A stretch of 56,091 nt of DNA from Candidatus Methylobacter titanis (lineage in GTDB: Bacteria > Pseudomonadota > Gammaproteobacteria > Methylococcales > Methylomonadaceae): positions 15,564-71,654 of the forward strand of contig JAQSDX010000011.1 in the NCBI GenBank assembly GCA_029946125.1, in the 5' to 3' direction. A program made the translations under genes and the position numbers. Below, one piece after another: positions 18,697-28,829 of the stretch. Every line of letters starts with the position of its first letter. The stretch's first letter is position 1. The notes under the pieces were generated by a model. It had not been told where the DNA came from and ran no database searches. It was given only the letters and a program-made list of their open reading frames with translations.

Positions 18697-19830
18697 ATGG
18701 AAGTAAAACAAATCCATAGCATGGCTCAAGTTGATGGTGGGGACTGGAACCGCCTTGCCGGTGACGCTTATCCTTTTCTGCGTCATGAATTTTTATTGGC
18801 GCTGGAGCAAAGTGGTTCTGTCTGCGAACAAACAGGTTGGTTGCCGGCGCATTTGTTGGTAATGGATCAAGATAAACTGCTGGCTTTTATGCCGCTGTAT
18901 CTTAAGCAGCATTCCTACGGTGAATATGTGTTTGATCATCAATGGGCCCAGGCTTATCAGCAACAGGGGATCGATTATTATCCAAAATGGTTGACCGCCA
19001 TCCCGCTTACGCCTTGCCAGGGAACCCGTATTGTTATTCAAGCGGAAGGGATAGATCAGTTGGAAATTACTCAATTATTGCTGGCTTTTATTAAACAGCG
19101 TTCGGAGCAGTTGGGCATTTCTTCATGGCATTGTTTGTTTCCTGAGCTACAACAGGCAGAACTGTTACGCTCACTGGGCTTAAGTATTCGCGAAGGCGTG
19201 CAATTTCACTGGTTTAACCAGGGTTACCGTGATTTCAATGATTTTCTGCACACCTTGAATGCCAGTAAACGCAAAATGCTCAAGCGCGAACGCCGCCGGG
19301 TCAGCGAACAGGGTGTACATTTATTGCGGATTGCCGGGCCAGATGTCAGTGAACTGCAATGGCAGGTATTTTTTCAGTTTTACACGATGACCTATTTAAA
19401 AAAAGGCTCTCAGCCTTATCTGAATTTGGCGTTCTTTCACCAAATAGCCGCAACCATGGGTGAGCAATTACTGCTGGTGTTGGCGATTAAAGACGACATC
19501 GCTATTGCGGCGGCATTAAGTTTTGTAGGCGGCGATACCTTGTATGGTCGCTATTGGGGCTGTTATGAAGCATATAACAGCCTGCATTTTGAAACCTGTT
19601 ATTACCAGGGACTGGACTATTGTATTGAACAGGACTTAAAGCGGTTTGATTCGGGCGCTCAAGGAGAGCATAAAATTTCGCGTGGTTTTGAGCCTGTCAC
19701 CACGTATTCTGCGCACTGGATCAACGATGCCCGGTTTGCCAAAGCGATCGAACATTTTTTAGCCAGAGAACAACAAGCGGTGCAGCATTATAAACAGGAT
19801 GCGGCCACTTATCTGCCATTCAAGCAGTAA
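18697..19830 (+). CDS. FemAB-like acyltransferase (DUF482, GNAT fold)
   Basis: The 377-residue protein has the family N-terminal signature PFLRHEFLLALEQSGSV (about 28-44) with GWLPAHLL after it, a basic segment LHTLNASKRKMLKRERRR typical of FemAB-type folds, and the C-terminal half with RYWGCYEAYNSLHFETCYYQG and FDSGAQGEHKISRGFEP. Members are annotated as peptidoglycan or GNAT-related transferases, but substrate and function are not established. Length is typical. The start codon at 18697 lies just after the DUF938 gene's divergent start, so both are likely driven from a shared short region. Confidence 0.88.
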   Translation: MEVKQIHSMAQVDGGDWNRLAGDAYPFLRHEFLLALEQSGSVCEQTGWLPAHLLVMDQDKLLAFMPLYLKQHSYGEYVFDHQWAQAYQQQGIDYYPKWLTAIPLTPCQGTRIVIQAEGIDQLEITQLLLAFIKQRSEQLGISSWHCLFPELQQAELLRSLGLSIREGVQFHWFNQGYRDFNDFLHTLNASKRKMLKRERRRVSEQGVHLLRIAGPDVSELQWQVFFQFYTMTYLKKGSQPYLNLAFFHQIAATMGEQLLLVLAIKDDIAIAAALSFVGGDTLYGRYWGCYEAYNSLHFETCYYQGLDYCIEQDLKRFDSGAQGEHKISRGFEPVTTYSAHWINDARFAKAIEHFLAREQQAVQHYKQDAATYLPFKQ

Positions 19831-19922
19831 ACCGTTGATGGATTATAATTTTGATTAAGCGGTTATGATTGTGCGAGCATTAATAGCCGATTCTATAAAA
19901 ATAGAGCGTTTAGGAATTATTT

Positions 19923-20033
19923 ATGAAAATAAAGGTAATCATGTATATCTGTGTTTTGCTGTTAATTATTTCAGGATGTGACGATATGAAAATGGATCGA
20001 AAAGTAGCGCAACAAACCGCATCGTTACAGTAA
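19923..20033 (+). CDS. Very small putative lipoprotein (36 residues)
   Basis: ATG at 19923 preceded by AGGA eight bases upstream. The product starts MKIKVIMYICVLLLIISGC, a compact lipoprotein signal peptide with lipobox IISGC, followed by 17 mature residues rich in charged and polar side chains (DDMKMDRKVAQQTASLQ). The mature part would begin CDD; Asp after the lipidated Cys favours inner-membrane retention in the Lol scheme. Size resembles entericidin-like lipopeptides but no sequence match is claimed. It lies alone between the FemAB-like gene and tgt. Confidence 0.55.
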   Translation: MKIKVIMYICVLLLIISGCDDMKMDRKVAQQTASLQ

Positions 20034-21392
<1,359 letters not shown>

Positions 21393-21394
21393 TG

Positions 21395-21421
21395 ACGGAC
21401 TTTTTTTACCAAAGAGTCCGT
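21395..21421 (+). terminator. Hairpin just after tgt
   Basis: ACGGACT (21395-21401) and AGTCCGT (21415-21421) form a perfect 7-bp stem three bases after the tgt stop codon. The T-run is in the loop and not behind the stem, so it is a weak terminator candidate or transcript-end protector. Confidence 0.45.
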
Positions 21422-21424
21422 AAA

Positions 21425-21455
21425 GCCCCTTCCTTTAGTAGGTGGGGGATATCAG
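21425..21455 (+). mobile_element. IS200/IS605-type right-end-like sequence, first relic
   Basis: GCCCCTTCC-tttagt-AGGTGGGG followed by GATATCA has the shape of IS605-family right ends: a C-rich arm, a CTTTAG loop, a G-rich arm, then (G)ATRTCA. It is shorter and less well paired than the second copy at 21606-21639. No transposase gene is near. Confidence 0.5.
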
Positions 21456-21509
21456 GATGCTTTTGACTTTGGTTGTTCATCATTTATAATTTTTTCTGTT
21501 GGATGCGCT

Positions 21510-21639
21510 GTTGCTGCGTATCTCCTGCCATCAGGGTAACTGAGATGGCGTGAAGTAAGACGATTTTCAGAGTCGTCCCCTTCGGGCATGGAGGGCTGTA
21601 CTAAGGAATCCTCTTGCTTTAGCGGGGGGTGGATGTCAA
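21510..21639 (+). ncRNA. Orphan TnpB guide-RNA (omega RNA)-like scaffold with IS605-type right end
   Basis: Reading 5' to 3': hairpin GCCATC...GATGGC (21527-21549), hairpin GACGAT-tttcaga-GTCGTC (21559-21577), a CCCCTTCGGG turn, then GAATCCTCTTGC-ttta-GCGGGGGG-TGGATGTCAA (21606-21639). In the last stem every position pairs when G-U pairs are allowed, which points to an RNA structure. The layout matches the 3' end of IS605-family tnpB elements, where the right end doubles as the omega RNA scaffold; the guide would begin just after GTCAA (about 21640). No tnpB or tnpA is present. Family match is from memory of such elements. Confidence 0.55.
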
Positions 21640-21674
21640 AACGCTTTAATTATAATAAATCACCGAGGATAACC

Positions 21675-22025
21675 ATGAGTTTTTTAATTTCCGATGCTGT
21701 AGCCGCCGCTGCTCCCGCAGCCCAATCACCCGGCATTGAAGGCATGCTGTTTCCACTGGGTATATTGGTGTTTTTTTACTTTTTGTTTTTGCGTCCGCAA
21801 TCCAAGCGAGCCAAAGAAAAGAAGGAAATGGTTGCTGCCATAAATAAAGGCTCTGAAGTGGTTACTTCGGGTGGTATTTTAGGAAAAGTTGTTGATCTTG
21901 ATGATAATTTTGTCAAAATTGAAATCTGCGACAATACTTTTATTCAAGTGCAGCGTCACAGTATTGAAAGCATGATGCCGAAAGGAACTTACAAGGCGAT
22001 CACTAAAAAAGTCGCTAAAGTTTAA
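21675..22025 (+). CDS. yajC: Sec translocon accessory protein YajC
   Basis: Small inner-membrane partner of SecDF. The ATG at 21675 has GAGGA ahead of it and gives a 116-residue protein starting MSFLISDAVAAAAPAA; the frame is open further upstream, but there it runs through the omega RNA-like region. It has a single transmembrane helix (LFPLGILVFFYFLFLRPQ), the family signature LRPQSKRAKEKKEM right after it, and a small cytoplasmic beta domain with GSEVVTSGGILGKV. It is followed by secD after a 99-bp gap that holds a hairpin. Confidence 0.96.
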   Translation: MSFLISDAVAAAAPAAQSPGIEGMLFPLGILVFFYFLFLRPQSKRAKEKKEMVAAINKGSEVVTSGGILGKVVDLDDNFVKIEICDNTFIQVQRHSIESMMPKGTYKAITKKVAKV

Positions 22026-22032
22026 TGCTGTG

Positions 22033-22056
22033 GGCGCGAATTTATTCGCGCCTTTT
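22033..22056 (+). terminator. Hairpin between yajC and secD
   Basis: GGCGCGAAT-tt-ATTCGCGCC, a 9-bp perfect stem followed by TTTT (22053-22056). A partial second copy, GCGCGAATAAGTTCGTGCCCGC, follows at about 22066. The motif looks like a dispersed GGCGCGAAT palindrome that could attenuate transcription between yajC and secD. Confidence 0.6.
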
Positions 22057-22124
22057 AACCCTCTGCGCGAATAAGTTCGTGCCCGCAACGTCTCTACGAC
22101 ATAGTTGAATTGTTGGAATAGCAT

Positions 22125-23972
22125 ATGCAAAACAGTTTCCCACTTTGGAAAAATCTACTGGTTCTGATCGTTTTTTTGGTCGGGGTTATTTATACGTTGC
22201 CGAATTTGTACGGTGACGATCCTTCTGTTCAGGTGTCATCGACACGCCCGGCTAAACTAGGGCAGGAACAGGCTAATCAAATCGAGTCTGCGATTAAGGC
22301 GGCAGGATTTACTGCAAAGGCCTTTGAGTTTACAGACGGCCTGGTTTTAGCCCGGCTCAATAGTGCTGATGACCAGCTTAAAGTGGCGGATTTACTCAGA
22401 GATAAAATGGGCGACGATTATAACGTTGCCTTAAATCTGGCGCCTACCACACCTGTCTGGCTAAGATCTTTGGGCGCAGAGGCTATGTATCTGGGTCTGG
22501 ACTTGCGCGGCGGGGTGCATTTTCTGCTGGAAGTGGACATGGATGCTGCCGTTAAGCAGGCGGACGACCGTTATAACGATGATGTGCGGCTGGCGCTAAG
22601 AAATGAAAAGTTACGTTATCAATCGGTGTCGAAAGACAGCGGATTCATTAAGGTTAAGCTGAACTCGGCGGATGACAAACCGGCAGTGTTGACGCTGCTG
22701 GGTAAAGATTTTCGCACTCTGGATGTTACCGAGCCGAACGAGCAGGATCAGATCTGGCTGAAGCTTTCCGAAAAAGAAGTGCAGGACATCAAAAAGTTTG
22801 CCGTCGCGCAGAACATGACCACCTTGCGTAATCGCGTCAACGAACTGGGTGTTGCGGAGCCGGTGATTCAGCAACAAGGTGAAAACCGTATCGTGATTCA
22901 GTTGCCTGGTGTACAGGACACTACCCGCGCCAAGGAAATTCTGGGCACCACGGCGACTTTGGAATACCGCCTGGTTGATGTGGAGCACGATGTGCAAAGA
23001 GCGGTTGAGGGGCATGTTCCGGTCGGCAGTCGCTTATATTATGAAAGAAACGGCAATCCTATCCTGCTGGATCGTCGGGTTATTGTCACCGGCGATCAAA
23101 TCGTTGATGCTTCTTCCGGCGTTGATCAGGACGGCAGACCTTCGGTGAATATTTCCCTGAACGGCGTCGGTGCAAGTAAAATGGGTAAATTGACCCAGGC
23201 CAATGTCGGCAAGCCGATGGCGGTGGTGTTCATCGAATATAAAGTCGAAACCAAACTGGTTAATGGCCAAAAAATCCGCCATAAACAGAAAGTTGAAAAA
23301 GTCATTAATGTGGCAACCATTCAGGGCGTTTTTAGCAATCGATTCCAGACCACCGGCTTGGATAGTCCTCAGGAAGCGCGCAATCTGTCGTTGTTGCTAA
23401 GAGCCGGAGCACTTGCGGCACCGGTTGATATTGTTGAAGAACGCACCGTAGGGCCAAGCTTGGGGCAAGATAATATCAATAAAGGCATGTTGTCTTTTGT
23501 CGTGGGTTTTGCGCTGGTTGTGCTGTTTATGATGGCGTATTACCGGCTTTGCGGCGTCTTTGCCAATATTGCGCTGGTGTTTAACGTATTCATTATTCTG
23601 GCGGTTTTGTCGATGCTGCAAGCGACACTGACCTTGCCGGGTATTGCCGGGATCATCCTGACCGTGGGTATGTCGGTTGATGCTAACGTGTTGATTTTCG
23701 AGCGGATTAAAGAAGAAATCAGGAATGGCAATACGCCGCAATCGGCTATTTACATCGGTTTTGAAAAAGCCTTTGCGACCATTCTCGATTCCAACATCAC
23801 CACACTGCTAGTGGCGGTCATGTTATTCGGTTTTGGTACCGGTTCGGTAAAAGGTTTTGCGGTGACGCTGATAATCGGCATTTTATCATCGATGTTTACC
23901 GCGATTACCGGCACACGGATGATTATGAACTGGGTATACGGTAACCGCAGGGTTGAAAAATTATCTATTTAG
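22125..23972 (+). CDS. secD: Protein translocase subunit SecD
   Basis: RND-type inner-membrane protein that, with SecF, uses proton motive force to complete protein export on the periplasmic side. The 615-residue protein has TM1 near residues 8-27, a large periplasmic P1 domain beginning after the DLRGGVHFLLEVD signature (about 126-138), and five C-terminal helices with the RND motif GIILTVGMSVDANVLIFERI (about 508-527). Length is normal. It precedes secF by 34 bp. Confidence 0.98.
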   Translation: MQNSFPLWKNLLVLIVFLVGVIYTLPNLYGDDPSVQVSSTRPAKLGQEQANQIESAIKAAGFTAKAFEFTDGLVLARLNSADDQLKVADLLRDKMGDDYNVALNLAPTTPVWLRSLGAEAMYLGLDLRGGVHFLLEVDMDAAVKQADDRYNDDVRLALRNEKLRYQSVSKDSGFIKVKLNSADDKPAVLTLLGKDFRTLDVTEPNEQDQIWLKLSEKEVQDIKKFAVAQNMTTLRNRVNELGVAEPVIQQQGENRIVIQLPGVQDTTRAKEILGTTATLEYRLVDVEHDVQRAVEGHVPVGSRLYYERNGNPILLDRRVIVTGDQIVDASSGVDQDGRPSVNISLNGVGASKMGKLTQANVGKPMAVVFIEYKVETKLVNGQKIRHKQKVEKVINVATIQGVFSNRFQTTGLDSPQEARNLSLLLRAGALAAPVDIVEERTVGPSLGQDNINKGMLSFVVGFALVVLFMMAYYRLCGVFANIALVFNVFIILAVLSMLQATLTLPGIAGIILTVGMSVDANVLIFERIKEEIRNGNTPQSAIYIGFEKAFATILDSNITTLLVAVMLFGFGTGSVKGFAVTLIIGILSSMFTAITGTRMIMNWVYGNRRVEKLSI

Positions 23973-24006
23973 CCAATGCAATCCCCCACTTTTGGAAGAT
24001 TAAATT

Positions 24007-24936
24007 ATGTTTAAAACAAATATAAACTTTATCGGTAACCGGAACATAGCGCTGATATTTTCCGCCGTGCTGTCGATTATTGCGATAGGATCGCTGGCTA
24101 CACGCGGCTTGGAGATGGGCATCGATTTTACCGGCGGTACCTTAATTGAAGTCGGTTATCAACAAGCTGCCGATTTGACGGAGCTGCGTAGCACATTGAC
24201 GGCTGAAGGCTTTAGCGATGCTACGGTGCAGAATTTCGGTACTACCAAAGACGTGTTGATTCGTTTGAAGCCTCATGAAGGCGTTAGTAGCGCCGATTTA
24301 AGCGCCAAGGTGCTTGATGCGATTAACAAGACGACTAAAGAGCCGGCAATTATTCATCGTGTTGAATTTGTCGGACCCCAAGTGGGAGACGATCTGGCTG
24401 AGGATGGCTTTTTGGCGTTGTTGTACTCAACGATAGGCATACTGATTTATGTGGCTTGGCGTTTTGAGTGGAAGTTTTCTGTCGGCGCGGTCATAGCGAC
24501 ATTTCATGACGTGATTATCACGCTGGGACTGTTTTCCGTGTTAGGTCTGGAATTTGACCTGACGGTATTGGCGGCTATTTTGGCGCTGATCGGTTATTCC
24601 CTGAACGATACCATTGTAATTTATGACCGTATCCGCGAAGATTTTCGGCTATTGCGCAATAAATCGACTGAAGAAATTATGAATAGCGCGATTAATGTGA
24701 CCTTAAGCCGGACTATTATTACCTCGCTGACAGTATTTCTGGCGCTGGTTTCGCTGTTTTTCCTGGGCGGGCAAATCATCCATAATTTTTCTATTGCGCT
24801 GTTATTCGGCGTGGTTTTTGGTACTTATTCTTCTATCTTTATCGCCAGTCCTGCGGTTTTGCTGCTGGGTATTAGCGCAGAAGATTTGATGGCTCCGGTA
24901 AAAGAAGGCTCAGAACTGATGGATGATAGACCTTAA
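24007..24936 (+). CDS. secF: Protein translocase subunit SecF
   Basis: Partner of SecD in the export motor. The 309-residue protein has TM1 (about 15-34), the signature GIDFTGGTLIEVGY (about 38-51), a periplasmic P4 domain, and five C-terminal helices with ALIGYSLNDTIVIYDRIRE (about 196-214), the RND-type helix motif with the essential acidic residue. Length is typical. It completes the tgt-yajC-secD-secF series. Confidence 0.98.
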   Translation: MFKTNINFIGNRNIALIFSAVLSIIAIGSLATRGLEMGIDFTGGTLIEVGYQQAADLTELRSTLTAEGFSDATVQNFGTTKDVLIRLKPHEGVSSADLSAKVLDAINKTTKEPAIIHRVEFVGPQVGDDLAEDGFLALLYSTIGILIYVAWRFEWKFSVGAVIATFHDVIITLGLFSVLGLEFDLTVLAAILALIGYSLNDTIVIYDRIREDFRLLRNKSTEEIMNSAINVTLSRTIITSLTVFLALVSLFFLGGQIIHNFSIALLFGVVFGTYSSIFIASPAVLLLGISAEDLMAPVKEGSELMDDRP

Positions 24937-24950
24937 GCGCATCAGGTATT

Positions 24951-24981
24951 TTCAAAATACAGCGGTTGATTCAGGTATAAT
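24951..24981 (+). promoter_or_regulatory. Probable sigma-70 promoter of ndk
   Basis: A perfect -10 hexamer, TATAAT, at 24976-24981 lies 43 bp ahead of the ndk ATG. The -35 side is weak: TTCAAA at 24951-24956 gives a long 19-bp spacer. It would also serve rlmN and pilW, which overlap ndk in series. Confidence 0.45.
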
Positions 24982-25024
24982 CCGCCGCTTAACAATATTT
25001 ATTTTTAATTTGGAGCTTTAAAAA

Positions 25025-25456
25025 ATGGCGATAGAACGCACTTTCTCAATCATTAAACCTGACGCAGTAGCAAAAAATGTTATCGGCGAAATTTACAGTC
25101 GTTTTGAAAAGAACGATTTAAAGATCGTTGCCGCAAAAATGCTGCATTTGACTAAAGAACAAGCCGAAGGTTTTTACGCAGAACACAGCGAGCGCGGTTT
25201 CTTTAATGATTTGGTTGCTTTTATGATTTCAGGTCCTGTGATCATGCAAGTGCTGGAAGGCGAAAACGCGGTTCTTAAGCATCGCGACATCATGGGCGCT
25301 ACCAACCCTAAAGAAGCGGCTGCGGGTACTATCCGCGCTGATTTCGCCAGCAGTATCGATGAAAACGCTGTACACGGATCCGATGCAGTCGAAACCGCCC
25401 AAAGGGAAATTGCTTACTTTTTCTCAGACAATGAAATCTGTGCTAGAACCCGTTAA
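25025..25456 (+). CDS. ndk: Nucleoside diphosphate kinase
   Basis: Transfers the gamma-phosphate of ATP to other (d)NDPs through a phospho-histidine. The 143-residue protein has [16 protein letters not shown] at the start, the catalytic His in [20 protein letters not shown] (about residue 117) and ARTR at the end. Length is exactly typical. TTGGAGC precedes the ATG. Its last 26 bases overlap the start of rlmN. Confidence 0.99.
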   Translation: MAIERTFSIIKPDAVAKNVIGEIYSRFEKNDLKIVAAKMLHLTKEQAEGFYAEHSERGFFNDLVAFMISGPVIMQVLEGENAVLKHRDIMGATNPKEAAAGTIRADFASSIDENAVHGSDAVETAQREIAYFFSDNEICARTR

Positions 25457-26549
25457 GACAAAAACCATCAATTTGCTCGATTTCGACAGAAAAGGCCTTG
25501 CGGCCTTTTTTGTCGGCTTAGGCGAAAAACCGTTCCGGGCGACTCAATTGCTTAAATGGATCTATCAGGAAGGGGTCGAAGACTTCGAGCTGATGACCAA
25601 TTTGAGCAAGTCGTTGCGTACTTATTTAAGCGAAAATTGTTATATTGCCACGCCGGAAATCGTGCTTGAAAAAATCGCCACAGACGGTACGCGTAAATGG
25701 GTGGTTCAAACCCATTGCGGCAACCGGATAGAAACGGTTTTTATTCCGGAAGAAGGACGCAGCACCTTATGCGTATCCTCGCAAATCGGTTGTGCATTGG
25801 CTTGTACCTTTTGTTCTACGGCTCAGCAAGGCTTTAATCGTAATCTGAGCACATCAGAAATTATCGGGCAGTTAATCGTTGCGCAAAAACGTTTGGGCGC
25901 AGAAAAACGGATCACTAATGTGGTTATGATGGGCATGGGCGAACCGCTGCTTAATTTTAACAATGCAGTCGCGGCGATGAATCTGATGATGGATGATTTT
26001 ACCTTCGGATTGTCCAAGCGCCGGGTGACCGTCAGCACCTCGGGCGTAGTGCCTGCCATGTACCGGTTAACTCAGGAATGCGATGTCAGCCTTGCGGTGT
26101 CGTTACATGCAGTGACCGATGAATTAAGGGATGAGCTGGTTCCTATCAATAAAAAATACCCATTGAAGGAATTAATGGAGGCATGCCGGGATAACGCCAA
26201 GATAGCGCCGCGCCGCACCGTCACCTTTGAATACGTGATGCTGGATGGCATTAATGACTCGCTGCAGGATGCACGGGGATTGATCAAACTGTTAAAAACG
26301 GTGCCGTCAAAAGTCAATTTAATACCGTTTAACCCGTTTCCCTCATCGTCTTACCGCTGTTCAAACAGTGAAACGATCAACCGGTTTAAAACGCTGTTAA
26401 CTGACGCCGGTATAATCACCACGGTCAGAAAAACGCGAGGCGAAGATATTGATGCGGCCTGCGGTCAGCTGGTAGGGCAAGTTCAGGATAAAAGTCGGAG
26501 GCACTTAAAACTCCATGCGGCAGGTTCCGAACGTGCAGGTGCAGCTTGA
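25431..26549 (+). CDS. rlmN: Dual-specificity RNA methyltransferase RlmN
   Basis: Radical SAM enzyme that methylates C2 of A2503 in 23S rRNA and A37 in some tRNAs. The start at 25431 ([18 protein letters not shown]) fits the family and gives 372 residues; in-frame starts further upstream would lie deeper inside ndk. It has the radical SAM cluster motif [16 protein letters not shown] (Cys about 121, 125, 128), [12 protein letters not shown], and the C-terminal methyl-carrying Cys in DAACGQL (about 344). It overlaps ndk by 26 bp and pilW by 35 bp, suggesting tight translational coupling. Confidence 0.97.
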   Translation: MKSVLEPVKTKTINLLDFDRKGLAAFFVGLGEKPFRATQLLKWIYQEGVEDFELMTNLSKSLRTYLSENCYIATPEIVLEKIATDGTRKWVVQTHCGNRIETVFIPEEGRSTLCVSSQIGCALACTFCSTAQQGFNRNLSTSEIIGQLIVAQKRLGAEKRITNVVMMGMGEPLLNFNNAVAAMNLMMDDFTFGLSKRRVTVSTSGVVPAMYRLTQECDVSLAVSLHAVTDELRDELVPINKKYPLKELMEACRDNAKIAPRRTVTFEYVMLDGINDSLQDARGLIKLLKTVPSKVNLIPFNPFPSSSYRCSNSETINRFKTLLTDAGIITTVRKTRGEDIDAACGQLVGQVQDKSRRHLKLHAAGSERAGAA

Positions 26550-27300
26550 GGCATCAAAAAAGTTGAATCGATTTACACCGGTCCTGCTTGCTGTGATGTT
26601 GGTTGCCTGTGGTTCAGCGAGCAACGCTAAGTACGATGATGCCGGCGATATACATTTGCAGCTGGGGGTGCGTTATCTCAGCATGAATAAGCTGGAGCTG
26701 GCTAAGGAAAATTTGCTGCTTGCATTAAAAAATAACTCGGATAATGCACCGGCGCATAATGCCCTGGCTTTTTTGTATGAAAAATTAAATCAACCCGATA
26801 AAGCCAAAGATCATTATGAGACGGCCCTGAATTTGACGCCTGATGACTTGGCGGTGAAAAATAATTTGGGTCGTTTTCTCTGTGAACATGGTGAGCTTGA
26901 AGACGGCATGGCGTTATTGTCTGAGGCGGGTTCAAATCCACTAAACGATAGACAATGGTTAGCATTAACCAATGCCGGACGTTGCCAACTGGGCATGGGG
27001 CAAAAACAGCAAGCCGAGAATTATTTGAGGCAAGCATTGCAATTTAATAAAACCTACGCGCCGGCATTAGCGGAAATGCAGAAAATGGCTTATGAAAAAA
27101 GCGATTTTTGGGCGGCAAAAGGTTTTTTGCAGCGCTATTTGGGTGTTGCGGAACATACCTCGGAAACCTTATGGTTTGCTGCGCAAGCCGAGCGGGCACT
27201 GGGCAATAAAGAGCTGTCCAAGCAATATAAAAACTTGTTACTGGAAAAATTTCCGCTTTCAACCGAAGCAAAGAAAATTTTAGAGCTTAACGGTTTTTAA
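26515..27300 (+). CDS. pilW: Type IV pilus biogenesis/stability lipoprotein PilW (PilF)
   Basis: Outer-membrane lipoprotein pilotin needed for PilQ secretin assembly. The 261-residue product has a signal peptide with lipobox LVAC (Cys 32) and then about six TPR units ([40 protein letters not shown], and so on). The position directly after rlmN matches pilW/pilF in other gammaproteobacteria. The ATG is 13 bases from GGAGG, rather distant, so an internal start is possible. In many relatives rodZ and ispG follow; here a repeat and then hisS follow instead. Confidence 0.92.
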   Translation: MRQVPNVQVQLEASKKLNRFTPVLLAVMLVACGSASNAKYDDAGDIHLQLGVRYLSMNKLELAKENLLLALKNNSDNAPAHNALAFLYEKLNQPDKAKDHYETALNLTPDDLAVKNNLGRFLCEHGELEDGMALLSEAGSNPLNDRQWLALTNAGRCQLGMGQKQQAENYLRQALQFNKTYAPALAEMQKMAYEKSDFWAAKGFLQRYLGVAEHTSETLWFAAQAERALGNKELSKQYKNLLLEKFPLSTEAKKILELNGF

Positions 27301-27303
27301 TTA

Positions 27304-27381
27304 AAAGACGAAAGACGAAAGACGAAAGACGAAAGGCAAGGGGCGAAGGCTGTGTTTTTTTGCCTTTCGTCTTTTGCCTTG
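27304..27381. repeat. Heptad-hairpin repeat, copy C (pilW-hisS gap)
   Basis: The left arm contains four tandem 7-bp units of GACGAAA type (27307-27334) followed by GGCAAGGGGCGAAGG. The right arm TTTGCCTTTCGTCTTTTGCC is complementary. It is the most regular heptad array in the window and lies 4 bases after the pilW stop. Confidence 0.85.
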
Positions 27382-27453
27382 TTTTGTTTTTTGTAGGTTT
27401 ACCCCTTATTAATGAGAAGTTATTTAAATCCGTGACATCAACCCTATTTAAAT

Positions 27454-28728
27454 ATGGCTAATAATATTCAAGCAATTCGTGGGATGCACGATGTGCTTCC
27501 TGAACAGACACCACTCTGGCAATATATAGAACTTTGCATCAGAGACATACTCGGCGCTTATGGTTACAGTGAAATACGGCTGCCTATCGTCGAAAAAACT
27601 GAACTTTTCAAGCGTTCAATCGGCGAAGTAACCGACATCGTCGAAAAAGAAATGTATACCTTTGATGATCGGAACGGCGACTCCTTGACCTTGCGGCCCG
27701 AAGGTACTGCCGGTTGTCTTAGGGCCTGTCTTGAACATGGTTTGTTACACAATCAGGTACACCGGTTATGGTATTACGGCCCAATGTATCGACATGAGCG
27801 CCCGCAAAAAGGCCGTTATCGCCAGTTTTTTCAACTCGGCGTCGAAACCTACGGCATGGCAGGTCCCGATATTGATGCGGAATTGATTTTGCTGATGGAT
27901 CGGCTGTGGAAAAAGCTGGGCATTCGCGATAAGGTGCGTCTACAGCTTAATTCCTTGGGCACTATGCCTGAGCGCATGGTATATCGCGAAACTCTGGTCA
28001 ATTATTTTCAAGGCCATTTGGAACAGTTGGATGAAGACAGTTTGCGTCGACTAAAGACGAATCCGCTGCGAATTTTGGATACCAAAAATCCGGCGATGCA
28101 GCAGGTTGTCGCCAACGCACCGGAATTGACCGATTATCTGGGCGATGACAGCCGCCAGCATTTTAACGCGATCACCACGATATTGGATGATTTGGGCATA
28201 AGCTACGAGCTTAACTCCCGATTAGTACGCGGCCTGGATTATTACAGCAAGACTGTTTTTGAATGGGTCACCGACGAACTGGGATCTCAAGGCACTGTCT
28301 GCGCCGGCGGGCGTTATGACGGACTGATAGAACAACTGGGCGGCAAGCCGAATCATGCGGTCGGTTTTGCGATGGGTATTGAGCGCTTATTGGCGTTGAT
28401 GGAAACATTGGCTAATGTGCAGCTTGCAAGCCCCGTCGATGTGTATATGATCCGTGTCGGCGAAGCCGCTGAACAAGAAGGCATGCGTTTTGCCGAGGCT
28501 ATCAGGGATGAAATACCCGGTTTGAAATTGCAGGTGAATTGCGGCGGAGGCAGTTTTAAAAGTCAGTTTAAAAAAGCCGACAAAAGCGGTGCCGAATTTG
28601 CGATCATTCTTGGCGACGATGAAGTCAGCCGCGGTGAGGTCAGCGTCAAACCGCTACGTAATAATGAGCAAGAACAGCAGAATATGACTCAGCAGCAGGC
28701 GGTTGAGTTTTTGATAGAACACCGATAA
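27454..28728 (+). CDS. hisS: Histidyl-tRNA synthetase
   Basis: Class II synthetase charging tRNA-His. The 424-residue protein opens with [14 protein letters not shown], has motif 2 [27 protein letters not shown] (in two parts, about 107-133), the histidine-specific [12 protein letters not shown] (about 258-269) and [15 protein letters not shown] (about 282-296), and motif 3 [14 protein letters not shown], then the C-terminal anticodon-binding domain. Length is normal. It is the first gene of the conserved hisS-yfgM-bamB-der cluster. Confidence 0.98.
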   Translation: MANNIQAIRGMHDVLPEQTPLWQYIELCIRDILGAYGYSEIRLPIVEKTELFKRSIGEVTDIVEKEMYTFDDRNGDSLTLRPEGTAGCLRACLEHGLLHNQVHRLWYYGPMYRHERPQKGRYRQFFQLGVETYGMAGPDIDAELILLMDRLWKKLGIRDKVRLQLNSLGTMPERMVYRETLVNYFQGHLEQLDEDSLRRLKTNPLRILDTKNPAMQQVVANAPELTDYLGDDSRQHFNAITTILDDLGISYELNSRLVRGLDYYSKTVFEWVTDELGSQGTVCAGGRYDGLIEQLGGKPNHAVGFAMGIERLLALMETLANVQLASPVDVYMIRVGEAAEQEGMRFAEAIRDEIPGLKLQVNCGGGSFKSQFKKADKSGAEFAIILGDDEVSRGEVSVKPLRNNEQEQQNMTQQQAVEFLIEHR

Positions 28729-28740
28729 CATGGGTTTAAA

Positions 28741-28800
28741 AGGCGAAAAGCAAAGGGCAAAAAATGGTACCTTTCGCCCTTTGCTTTTCGCCTTTCGCCA
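28741..28800. repeat. Heptad-hairpin repeat, copy D (hisS-yfgM gap)
   Basis: AGGCGAAAAGCAAAGGGCAAAA and the complementary CTTTCGCCCTTTGCTTTTCGCC form a long stem around 28765-28770. The repeat lies wholly in the gap between the hisS stop and the yfgM start. Confidence 0.85.
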
Positions 28801-28829
28801 TTTTTAAACATCAAACAAGAGAAAAACAA

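Noticed and set aside
21588-21674. N-terminal extension of yajC
   Set aside because: The extra residues come from the omega RNA-like region; the ATG at 21675 has a good ribosome site and fits the family start.
25359-25430. Longer N-terminus for rlmN inside ndk
   Set aside because: The extra 24 residues read in the wrong frame of the ndk catalytic-His region and are not family-like.
27301-27381. Heptad arrays as a CRISPR array
   Set aside because: Units are 7 bp with no spacers and form hairpin arms; no cas gene is in the window.
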